Assembly: GCA_030549495.1 (NCBI GenBank)
Contig: JAUIRK010000061.1
Coordinates: 310,001-374,000, forward strand
DNA from: Nectonema munidae
Lineage: Eukaryota; Nematomorpha; Nectonematoida; Nectonematidae
DNA: 64,000 nt
Direction of reading: 5' to 3'
In this document: positions 21,923 through 32,960 of the stretch, in pieces
Layout: the number at the start of each line of letters is the position of its first letter
Numbering within the stretch: the first letter of the stretch is position 1
Notes under the pieces: model-generated
What the model was told of the DNA's origin: nothing
Database searches by the model: none
The model's input: only the letters and a program-made list of their open reading frames with translations
Position numbers and translations under genes: made by a program

Positions 21923-22985
21923 ATATAGCATTTTCACTTTAAGTTCGTTCTTTTTCATTTTAATTTTGTCTTTTTTCACTTTAAATTCGTCTTTTTTCAC
22001 TTAAAATTCGTCTATTTTTCACATAAAGTTCGTCTTTTTTCATTTTAAGTTCGTATTTTTTTCACTTAATGTTCGTCTTTTTTATTTTGATTTTTTTTTA
22101 ATTTTTTTATAAATTCTAAAATTTTGTCATTTTATTTTCTAATTCGAAATCGAAAAAAAATTACCATAGTCAGTATTAAAAGTTTTCTACACAGTCTTTT
22201 TCAAAATGTTTTTAATAAAAGTTGATAAAAGCATATTATAAATATTGAAAAGTTTATAAAAAATATTGTTCACGTTTTAAAATTAAAACTCAAATGAAAA
22301 TTTTTTTATGTTTTCTTTCATATTTTTTAAAATATTAAATAAAATCACTACTTAACTTAAATTTAGTCATAATTTTTTTACAATTTATCTTTCATATTTA
22401 ACTTATTTTTAGCGTTTTATTAATAAAATGATGAATTTTGCGGTTTATTTTTTTCATTTTTTTTATAACTATCAAATAAAAACGAAAAATATAAATTAAA
22501 GTTCCTTTCTCCTTATTCCTTCATGTTGAATCCGTGCAAAAACGTTTTTTCAAAAATAAAAAGTAAAGTTAGAAGTATATTCAATTCGCCACCACTAAGC
22601 TGTCTTTTTCATCTACAATCGGAGAAGGTGTTGTTTCTATTTTTACGTTTGACTACAAATTATTATAGACATATGCTAAACAACATCAATATAGCTCAAT
22701 TGGAAAATTATATAGTTCAAATATTTATTCATGATTACTATTTTTACCCACAATAAAGTTATTCTTTTTTACTAAAAATATTTTTTTAATTTTAACTGTT
22801 AAATTAATGAAAATGAAAAGGGCTTAAAATGAAAAAAGGCGAAAATGAAAAAGGACGAATTTAAAGTGAAAAAGGACTAATATAAAGTGAAAAAAGACGC
22901 ACTTAAAGTGAAAAAGGACGAACTTAAAATGAAAAAAGACGAACTTAAAATGAAAAAGGACAAACTTAAAGTGAAAATGCTATAT
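21923..22985. mobile_element. Foldback-type DNA element with long terminal inverted subrepeats
   Basis: Outer ends ATATAGCATTTTCACTTT and AAAGTGAAAATGCTATAT are inverted. Inside each end lie seven or so degenerate units of about 21 bp (TTTTTTCACTTTAAGTTCGTC at left, its reverse complement at right), giving arms of roughly 160-170 bp at 21923-22090 and 22815-22985. The 700-bp middle is AT-rich with a 77-codon open stretch at 22523-22756 that I do not recognise. The target duplication is short, probably TATA or TA. Confidence 0.8.
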
Positions 22986-23589
22986 TTATATCCATCAGTC
23001 TTTTCAAAAAACAATGAAACAAGTATACACAAATCAATACAACCCTAATTGTCATATAAGAAATTGCTACGTCTGTCTTCATACATAGCTTGAAATATAT
23101 ATGATACTTTTTGTATATTTTTACAAAATATTTACACTTCTAACTTCCTATACGTATGCTTTCTCTGTTTAATTATTCTTCCGTTTATATATTATATATT
23201 TTTTTCAATTAATTACTTATAGGATTATTTCATACAAGCGGCTTTCTTATCCTTTGAATATCCCGCAAAAAAAATAAATAATACAGTGGCTATAAATCTC
23301 AAGTATTTCTTTATATCGTTATCAACTATAATATTTTATTTTATTATATTTTTTTGCAAAATAAATCTTCTATATAAAATTTTAAAATTGAAACAAAATA
23401 AATAACTATATCGCAAAAAATACAATTAAAAATAATGGAAAAAATGATAAATTTGATTAAAAAATTTAAAATCTATAAGAAAATTGAAATTATTTGATAA
23501 AAAATCTTAATTTAAAATTTTAGCCTTTTTGGTTTTGGCCATTTTATTTCTGAGCTGTTATGCTTTGCACTGGTTAAGGAGGCAAGAGT
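22986..23589. other. LINE tail, then AT-rich sequence without a recognisable gene
   Basis: The first 50 bp complete the interrupted LINE C-terminus (ISISLFKKQ). The rest is AT-rich with A-runs; nothing else is supported. Confidence 0.5.
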
Positions 23590-23915
23590 ACTAAAAATAT
23601 GGGAGATCAAAACAGAGATTGTCATGTTCTTCAATATGGAAAATATCTATTGTGACTTTTCTGAGGAAATGTAGAGTGCGAAATGGGTATGTGATTTTGC
23701 ATTTGCTGTTGACATATTGTAAAAGATAAATGAACTAAACACAAAATTATAAGGTAAATGTGTATTTGCTCATGAAATATACTGGGAAGTGAAAGCTTTT
23801 CAAATGAAGCTTAACTTTTTGGAGCAAAACTTTGTTCATTTTCCACCTTTGAAAACACAAGCTGATGTCACACAAGAATTGTCAGAGAATTGCAGTTCTC
23901 TGCTCATGTAAGTGT
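23590..23915 (+). pseudogene. Decayed hAT transposase fragment (GTF2IRD2/ZBED-like)
   Basis: A conceptual frame with stops reads WVCDFAFAVDIL.KINELNTKL.GK, then AFQMKLNFLEQNFVHFPPLK. This aligns with the WMFDLAFLVDITSHLNDLNSKLQGK...MKLKLF segment of the better copy at 43294-43931. At least three stop codons interrupt it. It ends at ATGTAAGTG, followed about 65 bp later by a TTTATAG and a short CFNCWKPGH zinc-knuckle-like stretch (about 24008-24036) of uncertain origin. Confidence 0.65.
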
Positions 23916-25517
23916 TATAATTATTTGAAAATTTCGCATTTCTAATACGATTTCATTCATTTATAGTAAAAACACTACTCTCGGGGCTAAGCCAAAATTA
24001 AAAAAATGCTTCAATTGTTGGAAGCCGGGGCATTTTATTTTACTACATAAAAAATTTATTACATTTTTATATTTTTTAACTTTGTATTTGAAAATTCTTT
24101 GTTTTTGCTTGCACCAATTTAACTTTTAAACTATTTTTAGAATGATGCTGAGAAAAATGAAGAAATGCGATCTTAATTTATATTTTATTTTTGTTTGCAC
24201 AATTTTATCTTTATTACCCTTTTTTGAGAGTCTAACTTACTTACAATTATTCTTATACACAAAAATTCTAATATCAAGTTTTCTAACTTTACTTCTGTTT
24301 TACATTTTTTCATTTTTTAGGAAGAAGGAAAACTGTAAATTAATGAATGATTTTTTTCATTTAATAAAATTTCCAATTTTTTTATTGTTAATTATGATCT
24401 ACACATAATTTGGACATGGTGTGCATCTATTTAAAATGAGAAAGAAGGAGCTATATATATAAGTCCTCATACATTGTTGACTTTACATTAAGCTTAATTA
24501 AGAATGAAATAGAATAGTCAAGAGAGGAGTAGGAATTCAGAAAAATTTGTTGTCTTTTTTGGAAGACGCTTGAAAGTCCGCCCCTCCAATAATTTCAAGC
24601 ATGTGTGCCCCTGAATCAAACACATTTTTTTTATATAAACATCGCAGGGTGTCTAGTAGACTTCTTTCCTTCAGACTACATTCACACATATAAAACTCTC
24701 CAACCTTAGTCATTTGTTTTCAGTTGTTTTCAAATGAAAAGCCTATTCGCCCCCAAAATTTTGGATTTTTTTGTATATGCAATATGCCAATTTAATAAAA
24801 ATATTTTCGCTGGAAGTATAGTTTTTAAATTTCACCAATTTTGTAAAAAAATATAAAGTAGTCTTATAAATTTACGTATGCGCTAAATACACTCTATTTT
24901 AAAGGATTGCTTGAATATTTGTTATCCAGTGGTAATTACAGACCAGTAATTTTGAAAATTGCAAAAAAAATCTGCCCCCAATAATTTTGAGGATGTGCGC
25001 CCCTGATACTTTGGGCCGTTTTGTTTTGGGCTGTTTTGGTTTGGGACGTTTTAATTTGGACCATTTGGTTATGGAAGGTTCGACCAAGAACCCTATATTT
25101 TAACAACTTGGTTGGTTAATGTTGGATTAATTTACAAAATTAGTAACTTTTACTAACTTACTTTGTAAAATTTTCTCTTACGAACTTTTATTTTACTTCT
25201 ACCAATCTTGTTGTTAACCCTTACTGACCAGTCTCTCAGTGAAGTAATGAATTTCTTTTCATTCATATATACTTTTATAAAATCATTATATTTTAATTTT
25301 TAAGAAATAAATGCAATATATAAATGAGAACATCCATTAATTACGCCAAAAAAAAAATTGAAAATTTTTTATTCAATCACAAAAATCAAAAAAATTTGAA
25401 AGAAGAAGCCTCCAGTCTTTTAAATTCAATCTTCAAATTGGCATAGAATTACTTCCTTCCAATACTTTTTTCTTTATCTAAATACTCTAAGCATTTTAAC
25501 TTTTGGTTTAAAAAGAG
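23916..25517. other. No supported gene; short direct repeats
   Basis: AT-rich. A block near 24580-24620 (CCAATAATTTCAAGCATGTG then TGCCCCTGA) recurs with changes near 24977-25010 (CCAATAATTTTGAGGATGTG then CGCCCCTGA), about 395 bp apart. A string of diverged GGACGTTTT/GGCCGTTTT units at 25010-25070 resembles the dispersed element at 41759. A hydrophobic open frame at 24142-24408 has no support beyond length. Confidence 0.4.
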
Positions 25518-26249
25518 TTAATTTACCTTAAATTCTTTTTTATATTGAGCGGCAGAGCTTACAAAATCTTTTTTAGGTTTAGCTTCCAAATAATATCTTT
25601 TTTTCTTGCCTAGAAACCCGAAAAGAATCCTCACCTTGGTATCGTCTTTAATTGTAAAACCTGTGGAAATAGAATAACCATTGAATATTGAATCGAAAAA
25701 GCCTTCTTTTAGAGAATCATTGATTAAAATCCAAACGACAAAATTCCAATCTTTATCGTTTTTTATTGAATAGCGTAAATTTATGGAAACAAAATCGCCG
25801 AGTTTATATTCTTCTGGACTTATAATTTCATCTATAAGTTGGAAATCTTTTATCTTAACTTGAAATATATTAAAAAAAGGATTCAATTGCTTATGGTATA
25901 TATATATGCGTACTTACCAAACAGATTGATCGTCATTGTATATTCAGGAATTTCTATTCTATTATCAAATATCAAATCACTTGCATATTTTTCCAAAAAG
26001 GGCGTTATTCCAAGACGAAATTCTGTTTCATTAGGATAATTATAAGTTAACATATAAGCATAGATGCTTGAATTAATCATGTTAAAACCTTTTTTTTTGT
26101 TAAAAAAATATCAGCGTATGTTCTTCTTTCATGATTATTAATAAACATAATGAAATCTTTTGGAGGTCGACAAAGAAAGGAAAAAGGAATGGTGAAATCA
26201 TAATAGAAAAAGTATTCCTTAATCTCAGGACTCGCCAGAAAACACTCGC
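25518..26249 (-). CDS. Possible host gene, two 3' exons with a 59-nt intron (family unknown)
   Basis: On the minus strand an acceptor TTTCATATTTATTAG precedes an exon from 26249 (GECFLASPEIKEYFF...) to 25918. A strong donor G/GTAAGTACG follows; the intron 25917-25859 ends TATATTTCAAG; the next exon (25858 to the TAA at 25518) reads VKIKDFQLIDE... in the same phase. The splice joins INLF to VKIKDFQ. The protein alternates hydrophobic and polar residues as in a beta-sandwich and has no motif I recognise. An extracellular domain is possible but unproven. In the upstream exon one base must be lost from the A9 run at about 26090 to keep the frame (TKKK to GFNMINSS), so the gene is either damaged here or carries a sequencing indel. 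GTAAAT overlapping the stop could also be a donor. 26250-27090 upstream has no clear exon. Confidence 0.45.
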
Positions 26250-27090
26250 CTAATAAATATGAAATCAAAGTTTTAATCCAAAATTTTGCAAATTAAAAAA
26301 TGTTATTGTAAAAAGGGATGGTAAAAATATTTGCAAATATAATTGAAACGCAAGATTGTAGAATCAAATGAAGTTGAGATTTAGAGAATTTTTTGAAGTT
26401 CAAGTTGCTTTACCCTTTTTACCAATTGATTTCATATCAACTTGAAAATTGTAAATAAAATCGATTTAGAAAATGAGATAAAACTTGAGAATAATGCTGA
26501 CATAAAATCGAAAAAAATTTCTAGGACAAAAGTGCTTATCATGCCTTCCTTCAATGTAGTTTTGTGAATCTGCGTTTTCAATCAATCATTCTTCATTTCA
26601 ATTTAGTTTCGACTGATCACTCACATGAATGTCCTCGCTTTTTCAATTAAAAAAATGAAAAGGAAGGTAAATTAATAAAATGGCACTTTTTGACAAGAAA
26701 AGATTTTTTAAATTTTTTAGGTTTGCTAATAATAAGAACTTTGGTCGAAGCTTTACATTATTGTTTTTAAAATTGTGTTACAAAGTGTTGATCATGAAGT
26801 GAACGAAAGGAAAAAACGGTGTCATTACATATAGCATAAGTAATTAGTCAAAAAATATTTCAATTTCGACATTTTAGTTACTTGTGTTGAAACTCTAAAG
26901 GTGTTTTTATTAATATATAACGTCATTTTCAAATAATTGAAAATTTTGTTTCTCACAAGTTGAAAATGACATATAGCGTATGTATCATCCTTAATTTTTA
27001 ATAATTTCTTTGCGTTGCATCCCACTTCATGCAAATTTTATAAACGAAATTAAATCGAAAACTTTTGTTAGTTAGCATACTTAAATGTAC

Positions 27091-27375
27091 TTACACAGTT
27101 CTTTTTCTTGAAAATGGATGAAATAGGAAACGTGGCGGACCTAAGAATGAAGTTAGTAAAACATGACATCCAAACTTTGTTAGAAAAATAAAAAAAGATA
27201 GTAAATATATCATGTTAGGCTGGAAATTCTTAAAAGCATAACATTTATACTCTTTAGATAAAAATCCTTTGAACTTGGAAGTGCAAAGCAAAAGCAAACC
27301 TTCACGAAGCAAATTCAAATTCGCATTTAGCATATACAAATCGGCAGAATCATTTTTGCGCGAATAAACTACCAA
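27091..27375 (-). CDS. Candidate exon of the same minus-strand gene
   Basis: An open stretch reads VVYSRKNDSADLYMLNANLN, continues through EYKCYAFKNFQPNM and ends at FSRKRTV, where ACTGT/GTAAGTACAT is a good donor (about 27095-27105). A possible acceptor, CACATATTAAAG, lies just upstream on the minus strand. The exon borders are uncertain and I do not recognise the product. Together with exons at 28086-28370 and 25518-26249 it suggests a gene read right to left with introns of a few hundred bases. Confidence 0.3.
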   Translation of the reverse strand: MVVYSRKNDSADLYMLNANLNLLREGLLLLCTSKFKGFLSKEYKCYAFKNFQPNMIYLLSFFIFLTKFGCHVLLTSFLGPPRFLFHPFSRKRTV

Positions 27376-28085
27376 TTTTTTATCAGAATACTTTAATATG
27401 TGGCGAATTACTTTTTTTGCAAAATAATGCTAGTTTTTATATGCATTTCTTCAATCAAGTTAAGTATGAAAAACTTTATTTTTTACTGAAAAAAAGTTTC
27501 ACATCTGCCATTTTAACATTTTTTGTGAGCAATCCTCAAATATTGACTTTTAATTTATTTCAGTCAACATTGTTTGCATGTTCAATAGTTCCAGAAACAT
27601 TTTTTTGAATTATCAATGTCTAAACTAATTTCTTAGAAAGTTATACTTTTTTTCTTGTTATAGAGTGAATCTTATATTTCAGTTAGATTTAGTTTCACCT
27701 TGTTTTTTATGGTAGACCAAATTTTTTTGATTAAAGTTAATTATGCGATATATGGCATAAATACCAAAAGAGGATGGAAATTCGAGAAATTTCATCAAAA
27801 AAAATTTCTATTCATTTTTAGTGAAAAATAAAGCTTTTCGAATTTGCTTAATTCCATATTTGAATATAAAAAGTTATGATCTAATTCATATTTAGTACAA
27901 AATGTCTCATCAAATAAAGGTATTATCATAATAAAATGGACTGGTAGTGTCTAATTTACCATCTTTGTTTTAACAAAGTTCTAATGATAAAATAATTTCC
28001 TACTAAAATTTTAAAATTGTTGAGTAATTTTGATAAATTTTATGTTTAAGAATTCTTTCAATATTAAATTAAATTAAATTCTTAC

Positions 28086-28370
28086 CCATTTTATTGATAA
28101 AAACATGGTCTGCCAATGATTTTCTTAGATAAACTTTAATTTGTGTAACTCCATCACTCGATTGTATATCTCCTTTTGCTTTAATTCTATTATACTCATT
28201 GGATTTCTTCAAATATGTTGAAGTTACATTTTCATTGACAATAATTGTTATATTTTCTTTATTTTTCTTTTTACCAGGACAGTAGAACTCTTCATTATAT
28301 CTATATGTGTTCTCTTCTTTATTAACATGTATAATCATACTTTTCCTTTCTGTCCATTTTCCACATTTAT
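28086..28370 (-). CDS. Candidate 5'-side exon of the minus-strand gene (285 bp)
   Basis: Bounded by an acceptor TTTTTTTTGCATAATTTAG and a strong donor AAAATGG/GTAAGAA. The open frame encodes CGKWTERKSMIIHVNKEENT, then a lysine/asparagine-rich stretch, ending near SLADHVFINKM. It is polar, with three cysteines counting the first, and no recognised family. No start codon context was identified, so upstream exons beyond 28371 are likely. 27376-28085 would be intron; I see nothing else in it. Confidence 0.4.
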
Positions 28371-28501
28371 CTAAATTATGCAAAAAAAATCATCAGCAAG
28401 AAAGTAACTTTCAATTATAAAATAAGATTACCGATTTTGGTATGGAGCATTAGAAATTAGAAATTTTGTTAGAAAAAGTGAAAATAAATATAAGAATAAA
28501 A

Positions 28502-28720
28502 AAAGTAAAAAATAGAAGAATGAAAAATGGTTTTTGCCTCCTTACATAAGCAAACATTACTTGCTATAAATTGGTGTATAAAAATGAGGATGCACTATGA
28601 CTTAAAAAAATTGGAACGGAAAATTAAAATTCTAAATTAGAAAACTTTTTTGGTTAAAAGTGCTTTTTCGCTTAGGTAAGGGGCAAAAGCGATTTTTCAT
28701 TCTTCTATTTTTTACTTTCT
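28502..28720. repeat. MITE-like inverted repeat (219 bp)
   Basis: The left arm AAAGTAAAAAATAGAAGAAT...CCTTACATAAG (28502-28550) and right arm (28671-28720) are reverse complements over about 48 bp with a few mismatches, enclosing about 120 bp without coding capacity. No clear target duplication. Flanks 28371-28501 and 28721-28904 show nothing else. Confidence 0.65.
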
Positions 28721-28904
28721 ATAGTTGTTTCCTGTTGTCTGTTTTATTCAACAACTTTGATAAAAAATAACCGAATGGAGTCTGGAATCTGATATTAATT
28801 ATTTTAATTTTATATTTTGCTAATTATAATAGACAATTTTCCTTTTTAAAAATACATCCACTGAATAGCCTTCTTTATAACTCCTTCTACAGTCCCTTTT
28901 TTCC

Positions 28905-29038
28905 GTATGCATATTCTTAGACTTTTCCAAAGCTTTTGATAATATCAACCATTCCTTATTGTTGTATAAATTATATAGATATGATTTCAGATCTAAAGTG
29001 CATGACTGGGTTTCAAGTTATCTTTCTAAGTTAACTTT
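28905..29038 (+). pseudogene. LINE reverse transcriptase fragment (domain with LDFSKAFD)
   Basis: The open frame gives CIFLDFSKAFDNINHSLLLY and later VHDWVSSYLSKL, the conserved RT block upstream of the FADD box. It is cut at 29039 by the inverted repeat. It could be the missing 5' part of the family seen at 21160, but nothing links them physically. Confidence 0.75.
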
Positions 29039-29295
29039 AATAATCAAATTAAAATTCTGCAATCAAAGAATCGAAAAATGTTCAAATCAAAAAATATTTA
29101 TTCTTTTTTAATATATCCTTGGCTCCCCTTACTTTTAGTTAAGTATATGCATAATTTGATAAAAATTATTAGAGACTTGGTTTATCTTTCTATTCTAAAA
29201 GTAACGGGATCCAACGATATATTTTAAAAGAATAAATATTTTTTGATTTGAACATTTTTCGATTCTTTGATTGCAGAATTTTATTTTGATTATTT
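29039..29295. repeat. Long-armed inverted repeat related to the macro-repeat hairpin
   Basis: Arms of about 100 bp: the left starts AATAATCAAATTAAAATTCTG and the right ends GCAGAATTTTATTTTGATTA. The inner part contains TTGGCTCCCCTTACTTTTAG and its partner CTAAAAGTAACGGGATCCAA. The right arm and following bases to 29380 match macro-repeat copy A at about 1640-1800 with modest divergence, so this is a dispersed relative of the hairpin that follows the 386-aa frame. Confidence 0.8.
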
Positions 29296-29375
29296 CACAA
29301 ATATATTATTTAAAATCGTGTAAATTGCAAAATATAGGTAATAACTTTTGTAACATCGTATTGGTTAGCAAAATA

Positions 29376-32360
29376 TGAACAGATATTATATATCTTCTGA
29401 CTATAAAAACATTTTTGTATCCAATGATTTGAATCCTGAAGAAAGAGACAAGTTAAAAGAACTTCGTAAACGGGCGAAAAGCAAAAATGAAGGAAATAGA
29501 TCTGATGAAGACTTGACTTGATGGTAATAATTCTGTTTACTATGTAGTCAGAGATGATCCTGTTGTTGGCATGAGTATAAAAAAGAAGTTTTTCCCAAAA
29601 CAAGTTTAGTGTATCTGGTGAACCTCCAGTTTACATTGATACACCCAAAACCAGTTCTCTGAAAGTTCTTTACACAAATGCGAACCAACTATTCAAGAAA
29701 TTGTGTGAGCTTAATTTAATAATTCATTTGCACTCTTATGATGTAATATTTATCACTAAGTTTTTGTCGAAAAAGTCTTTTATGAATAGGTTTGCCATAA
29801 ATAGTTATATCATTGAAGGGTATTCTTTGTTTCATAATTTAAGTTTGGATGATGATGGTAATTTATGTTTCAGAGAAAAGAGAGGTATACTTTGTTATTT
29901 TAGAAACAATTTACATTTGATTAATCAGATTTCTACTAATGAACTACAACATATAGAGAGTTTAAGTGTCATAATAAAGTATGATAAACACTTAGTGTAT
30001 TTGAGTTGTATATATAGAAGCCCTTCTTCAGACATTCATGAAAGCACAATGGAAATAATTAATGAAATGTCTAATATTGTTAGAAACGTTCGAAATGCTA
30101 ATTTTATAGTGATGGGAGATTTTAATTATCCAAATATTGATTGGAGTACATGTAGTGTAGAACATGGTAACTCTGAACAGATTTTTGTAAACTTTTTGAA
30201 TGAAAACTTTTTGATTCAACTAATAAAGAGAAACACCAGAGTCTCTTCAAGCGGTAAGGAGAGCTTACTTGATTTATTAATTACAAACGATGAAAACTTT
30301 GTTTATGATCTAGAAATACTACCAAATTTGTATAAGAGTGATCACTACTGCATAAACTACAACATGAATATTAAAAATGGGAGAAAGAAGAAAGTTCTGA
30401 TGTACAAGTACCAAGCAGCCAATTTTTCATCAATAGGAAACAATCTAGTTGAAATTAATTGGGGTGAACTAGCAGGCACAAGTTTGAAGAGTTTTTACTC
30501 TAAGTTAAAAGAAGTAATCAAAGAGCAAATAACTACTCATGTTCCGTTATCCCATTCTAAGACTCACTTTAAACCGTGTATGAACTATAAATCTATTTTG
30601 TTGTTTAAAAAAATGCTGAAAATGTTTTCTCTCTTTAAAAAGTTTGGTAAAATAAGTTATAAGGAAGAAGGCATGAAAATATCTAATCAAATAAGGAAAC
30701 TCACCCAAGAACTTAGAATTAAGTATGAGCGTGATATTTTAAAAAATTATAAAAGTAAACGCAAAATTACCTGGAGTTATATTAATAAAAAATAAAGAGA
30801 CCAATGGACCTTCAAACAATAGTTGATGAATATGGCGGCAATATTATAGAAAAGGAATTTTTACCCGAAGCTTTCAATCAATATTTCGTTTCGATTTACA
30901 AAGTAGAAAGTGAAGTACCAATTAAACATTTGAAAAGATTTAATATTAAAACAATAGAAACATTAATTATTTCAGAGAATGAAGTCTTTGATAAGTTTAT
31001 CAAGTTAGACACATCAAAATCTATAGGACTTGATGAAATTTCTCCTTTTTTTCTAAAAAAGTTAGCTAATGTTCTGAAAGAACACTTGACAGGAAATCTT
31101 TGGAAGGATCTAAACTAATTGATGATTGGAAAATAAGTAGCATAACTCCCGCTTTTAAAAAGAGTGATAGAAAACAATGATCCAACTACAGACCTATCTG
31201 TGTGAATTCAGTAGTGTTTAAAATTTTTGAATCCATTATTAAAGACAAAATTTTTTATCATATAGTGAATAATAATCTCTTATCTCCCCATCAGCATGGC
31301 TTTCTCCCGAAAAAGTCGACAATATCCAACCTCATCGAATTTTCAAATGAGGTAACCTTAACAATCAATGATTAACACTTGGATTTCCAAAAAGCTTTTG
31401 ATAGGGTTCCTCATAATAGGCTTGTTCTAAAGTTAAAATCTTTTGGAGTTGATGGCAAGCTTTTATCTTGGCTCAAAGATTATATTTTTAATAGAAAACA
31501 CGTAGTCCGTTTAAATGGAATAACATCAAACAGTTGTCAAATTATCAGTGGAATACCACAGGGTTCTGTGATAGGACCATTGTTTTTTACAATTTTCATC
31601 AACGATGTTACCTTCGACTTAAGTTCATATGTAAAAGTTTTTGCTGATGACAACATCAAGTTGTTTAACTACTCGGAAAAATTCAAATGCATCGTTACAG
31701 AACGATTTATATTGTTTATATGAATGGTATTTGAAATGGGACTTGAGCTTCAACTTATCCAAGTGTCAGCATCTTCAAATTGGAAAACCAAATTCTGATC
31801 AATTCTTTTTAGGTGGTGTGACTTTGTCTAAAGTTCATGAACAAAATGACTTGGGCTTAATAATCGACTCAAAACTAAATTTTAATCGCTAACAAAGAAA
31901 TTGCTGTACACCTTTTCAAGTCCTTGGTAAGACCAATTCTATGGGAATAGCTCTGCGAGTAATGTCAAGAAAATTGAAAAAGTTCAAAAAAACTTCACAA
32001 AAAGTTTACCTGGCATGAGAAATGTTCCTTATTCCGAAAGAATGAAAGTTTTGAACTTACCTTCACTTTATTATAGAATAAAGAGAAATGAAATGATTAC
32101 TATTTTTAACCTTGTAAAGAAAAATATGATAATAAAAGATGTCCTGCCTGACTTTTCAACAAGAATTTCTAGATCGCATTGCTTCAAATTTAAAGCTGAA
32201 AGTTTCCAGAACAAGTATCGCCAAACATTTCTAACACAAAGAGCTTTTGAAGATTGAAATTCTTTGCCCAGTGAAGTTGTTAATTCTACTACGTTGAATG
32301 ACTTTAAAAACAAACTGGATGCTATTTCACAGTCTAGGAGATTGTATTGTTTTGCTTAAT
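29376..32360 (+). pseudogene. Near-complete CR1/Jockey-type LINE ORF (endonuclease plus reverse transcriptase), broken
   Basis: From the 5' side: a short ORF1-like tail (FVSNDLNPEERDKLKELRKR); an apurinic-type endonuclease starting LKVLYTNANQLFKK (about 29658), with MGDFNYPNIDW (about 30113) and SDHYCINY; a linker; then reverse transcriptase blocks SIGLDEISPFFLKKL, SNYRPICVNSVVFKI, HGFLPKKST, DFQKAFDRVPHNRL, SGIPQGSVIGP and the FADDN catalytic box (about 31639). The C-terminus is NSLPSEVVNSTTLNDFKNKL, ending at 32358. The endonuclease part is open over 364 codons (29701-30795). After that, stops or frame changes near 30793, 31100, 31170, 31378, 31690 and 31890 break it. It would encode the target-primed retrotransposition enzyme; this copy is not functional. 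Confidence 0.9.
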
Positions 32361-32404
32361 TTCAAGATGCAAATCTCACGATCTTCAAAAATATTCTTTC
32401 TAAT

Positions 32405-32960
32405 TTTACATGAAGTAGATGTTTTTATACCAAATCAACCATGTTAGTTTTATTTCTGACATCAGTTTTTCATTTAGAGGTTTTAAAATAGTCAGTGTTA
32501 ATCAAATTTGTGGTATACGTATGAAACTATCTCTACAAATATTCTCTCTAATTTTAGATGAAATATATATTTTATACCAAATCAACCATTTTAGCTTCAT
32601 TTCTGGACTCAGTTTTTGCATTTAGAGGTTTTAAAATGTCTGAAAGTGCCAATTAAATGCTCGATTTACGTCTAATGTTTACAAAAATATTTTTGAAATT
32701 CAAATAAAATATCTGTTTTTATACTAAATGGAAGATGGTGATTTTATTTTTGGACTCAGCCTTTGCATTTATTGTTTTAAAATATCTGAAAGCTTCAATT
32801 AGATTTGCGGTTTACTTCTAGATACTGTCTTCAAAAATATTTTTAAAAAAATTAAATATCTCCTTCAAATAAAATATCTGTTTTTATACCAAATCGGCAA
32901 TGCTTATTTTATTTCTGTACTCCATTTTGACTAATACGATTAAAAAATATCTGGAAGGGG
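32405..32960 (+). repeat. Tandem repeat of about 150 bp downstream of the LINE
   Basis: Four diverged units keyed by TTTTTATACCAAATC (about 32424, 32570, 32717 with TACTAAATG, 32884) and by GGACTCAG...TTTAGAGGTTTTAAAAT. They directly follow the LINE stop, so they are probably its 3' untranslated region. Confidence 0.7.

Noticed and set aside
24008-24036. CFNCWKPGH zinc-knuckle-like stretch
   Set aside because: Too short and isolated to assign; it has no protein context and could come from several element types.
24142-24408. 88-codon hydrophobic frame resembling a membrane protein
   Set aside because: T-rich codons give hydrophobic residues by composition; there is no motif, no homology I know and no splice context.
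25518-26249. Assignment of the spliced minus-strand gene to the ZP-domain family
   Set aside because: The beta-rich pattern is suggestive, but the conserved cysteines are not seen.
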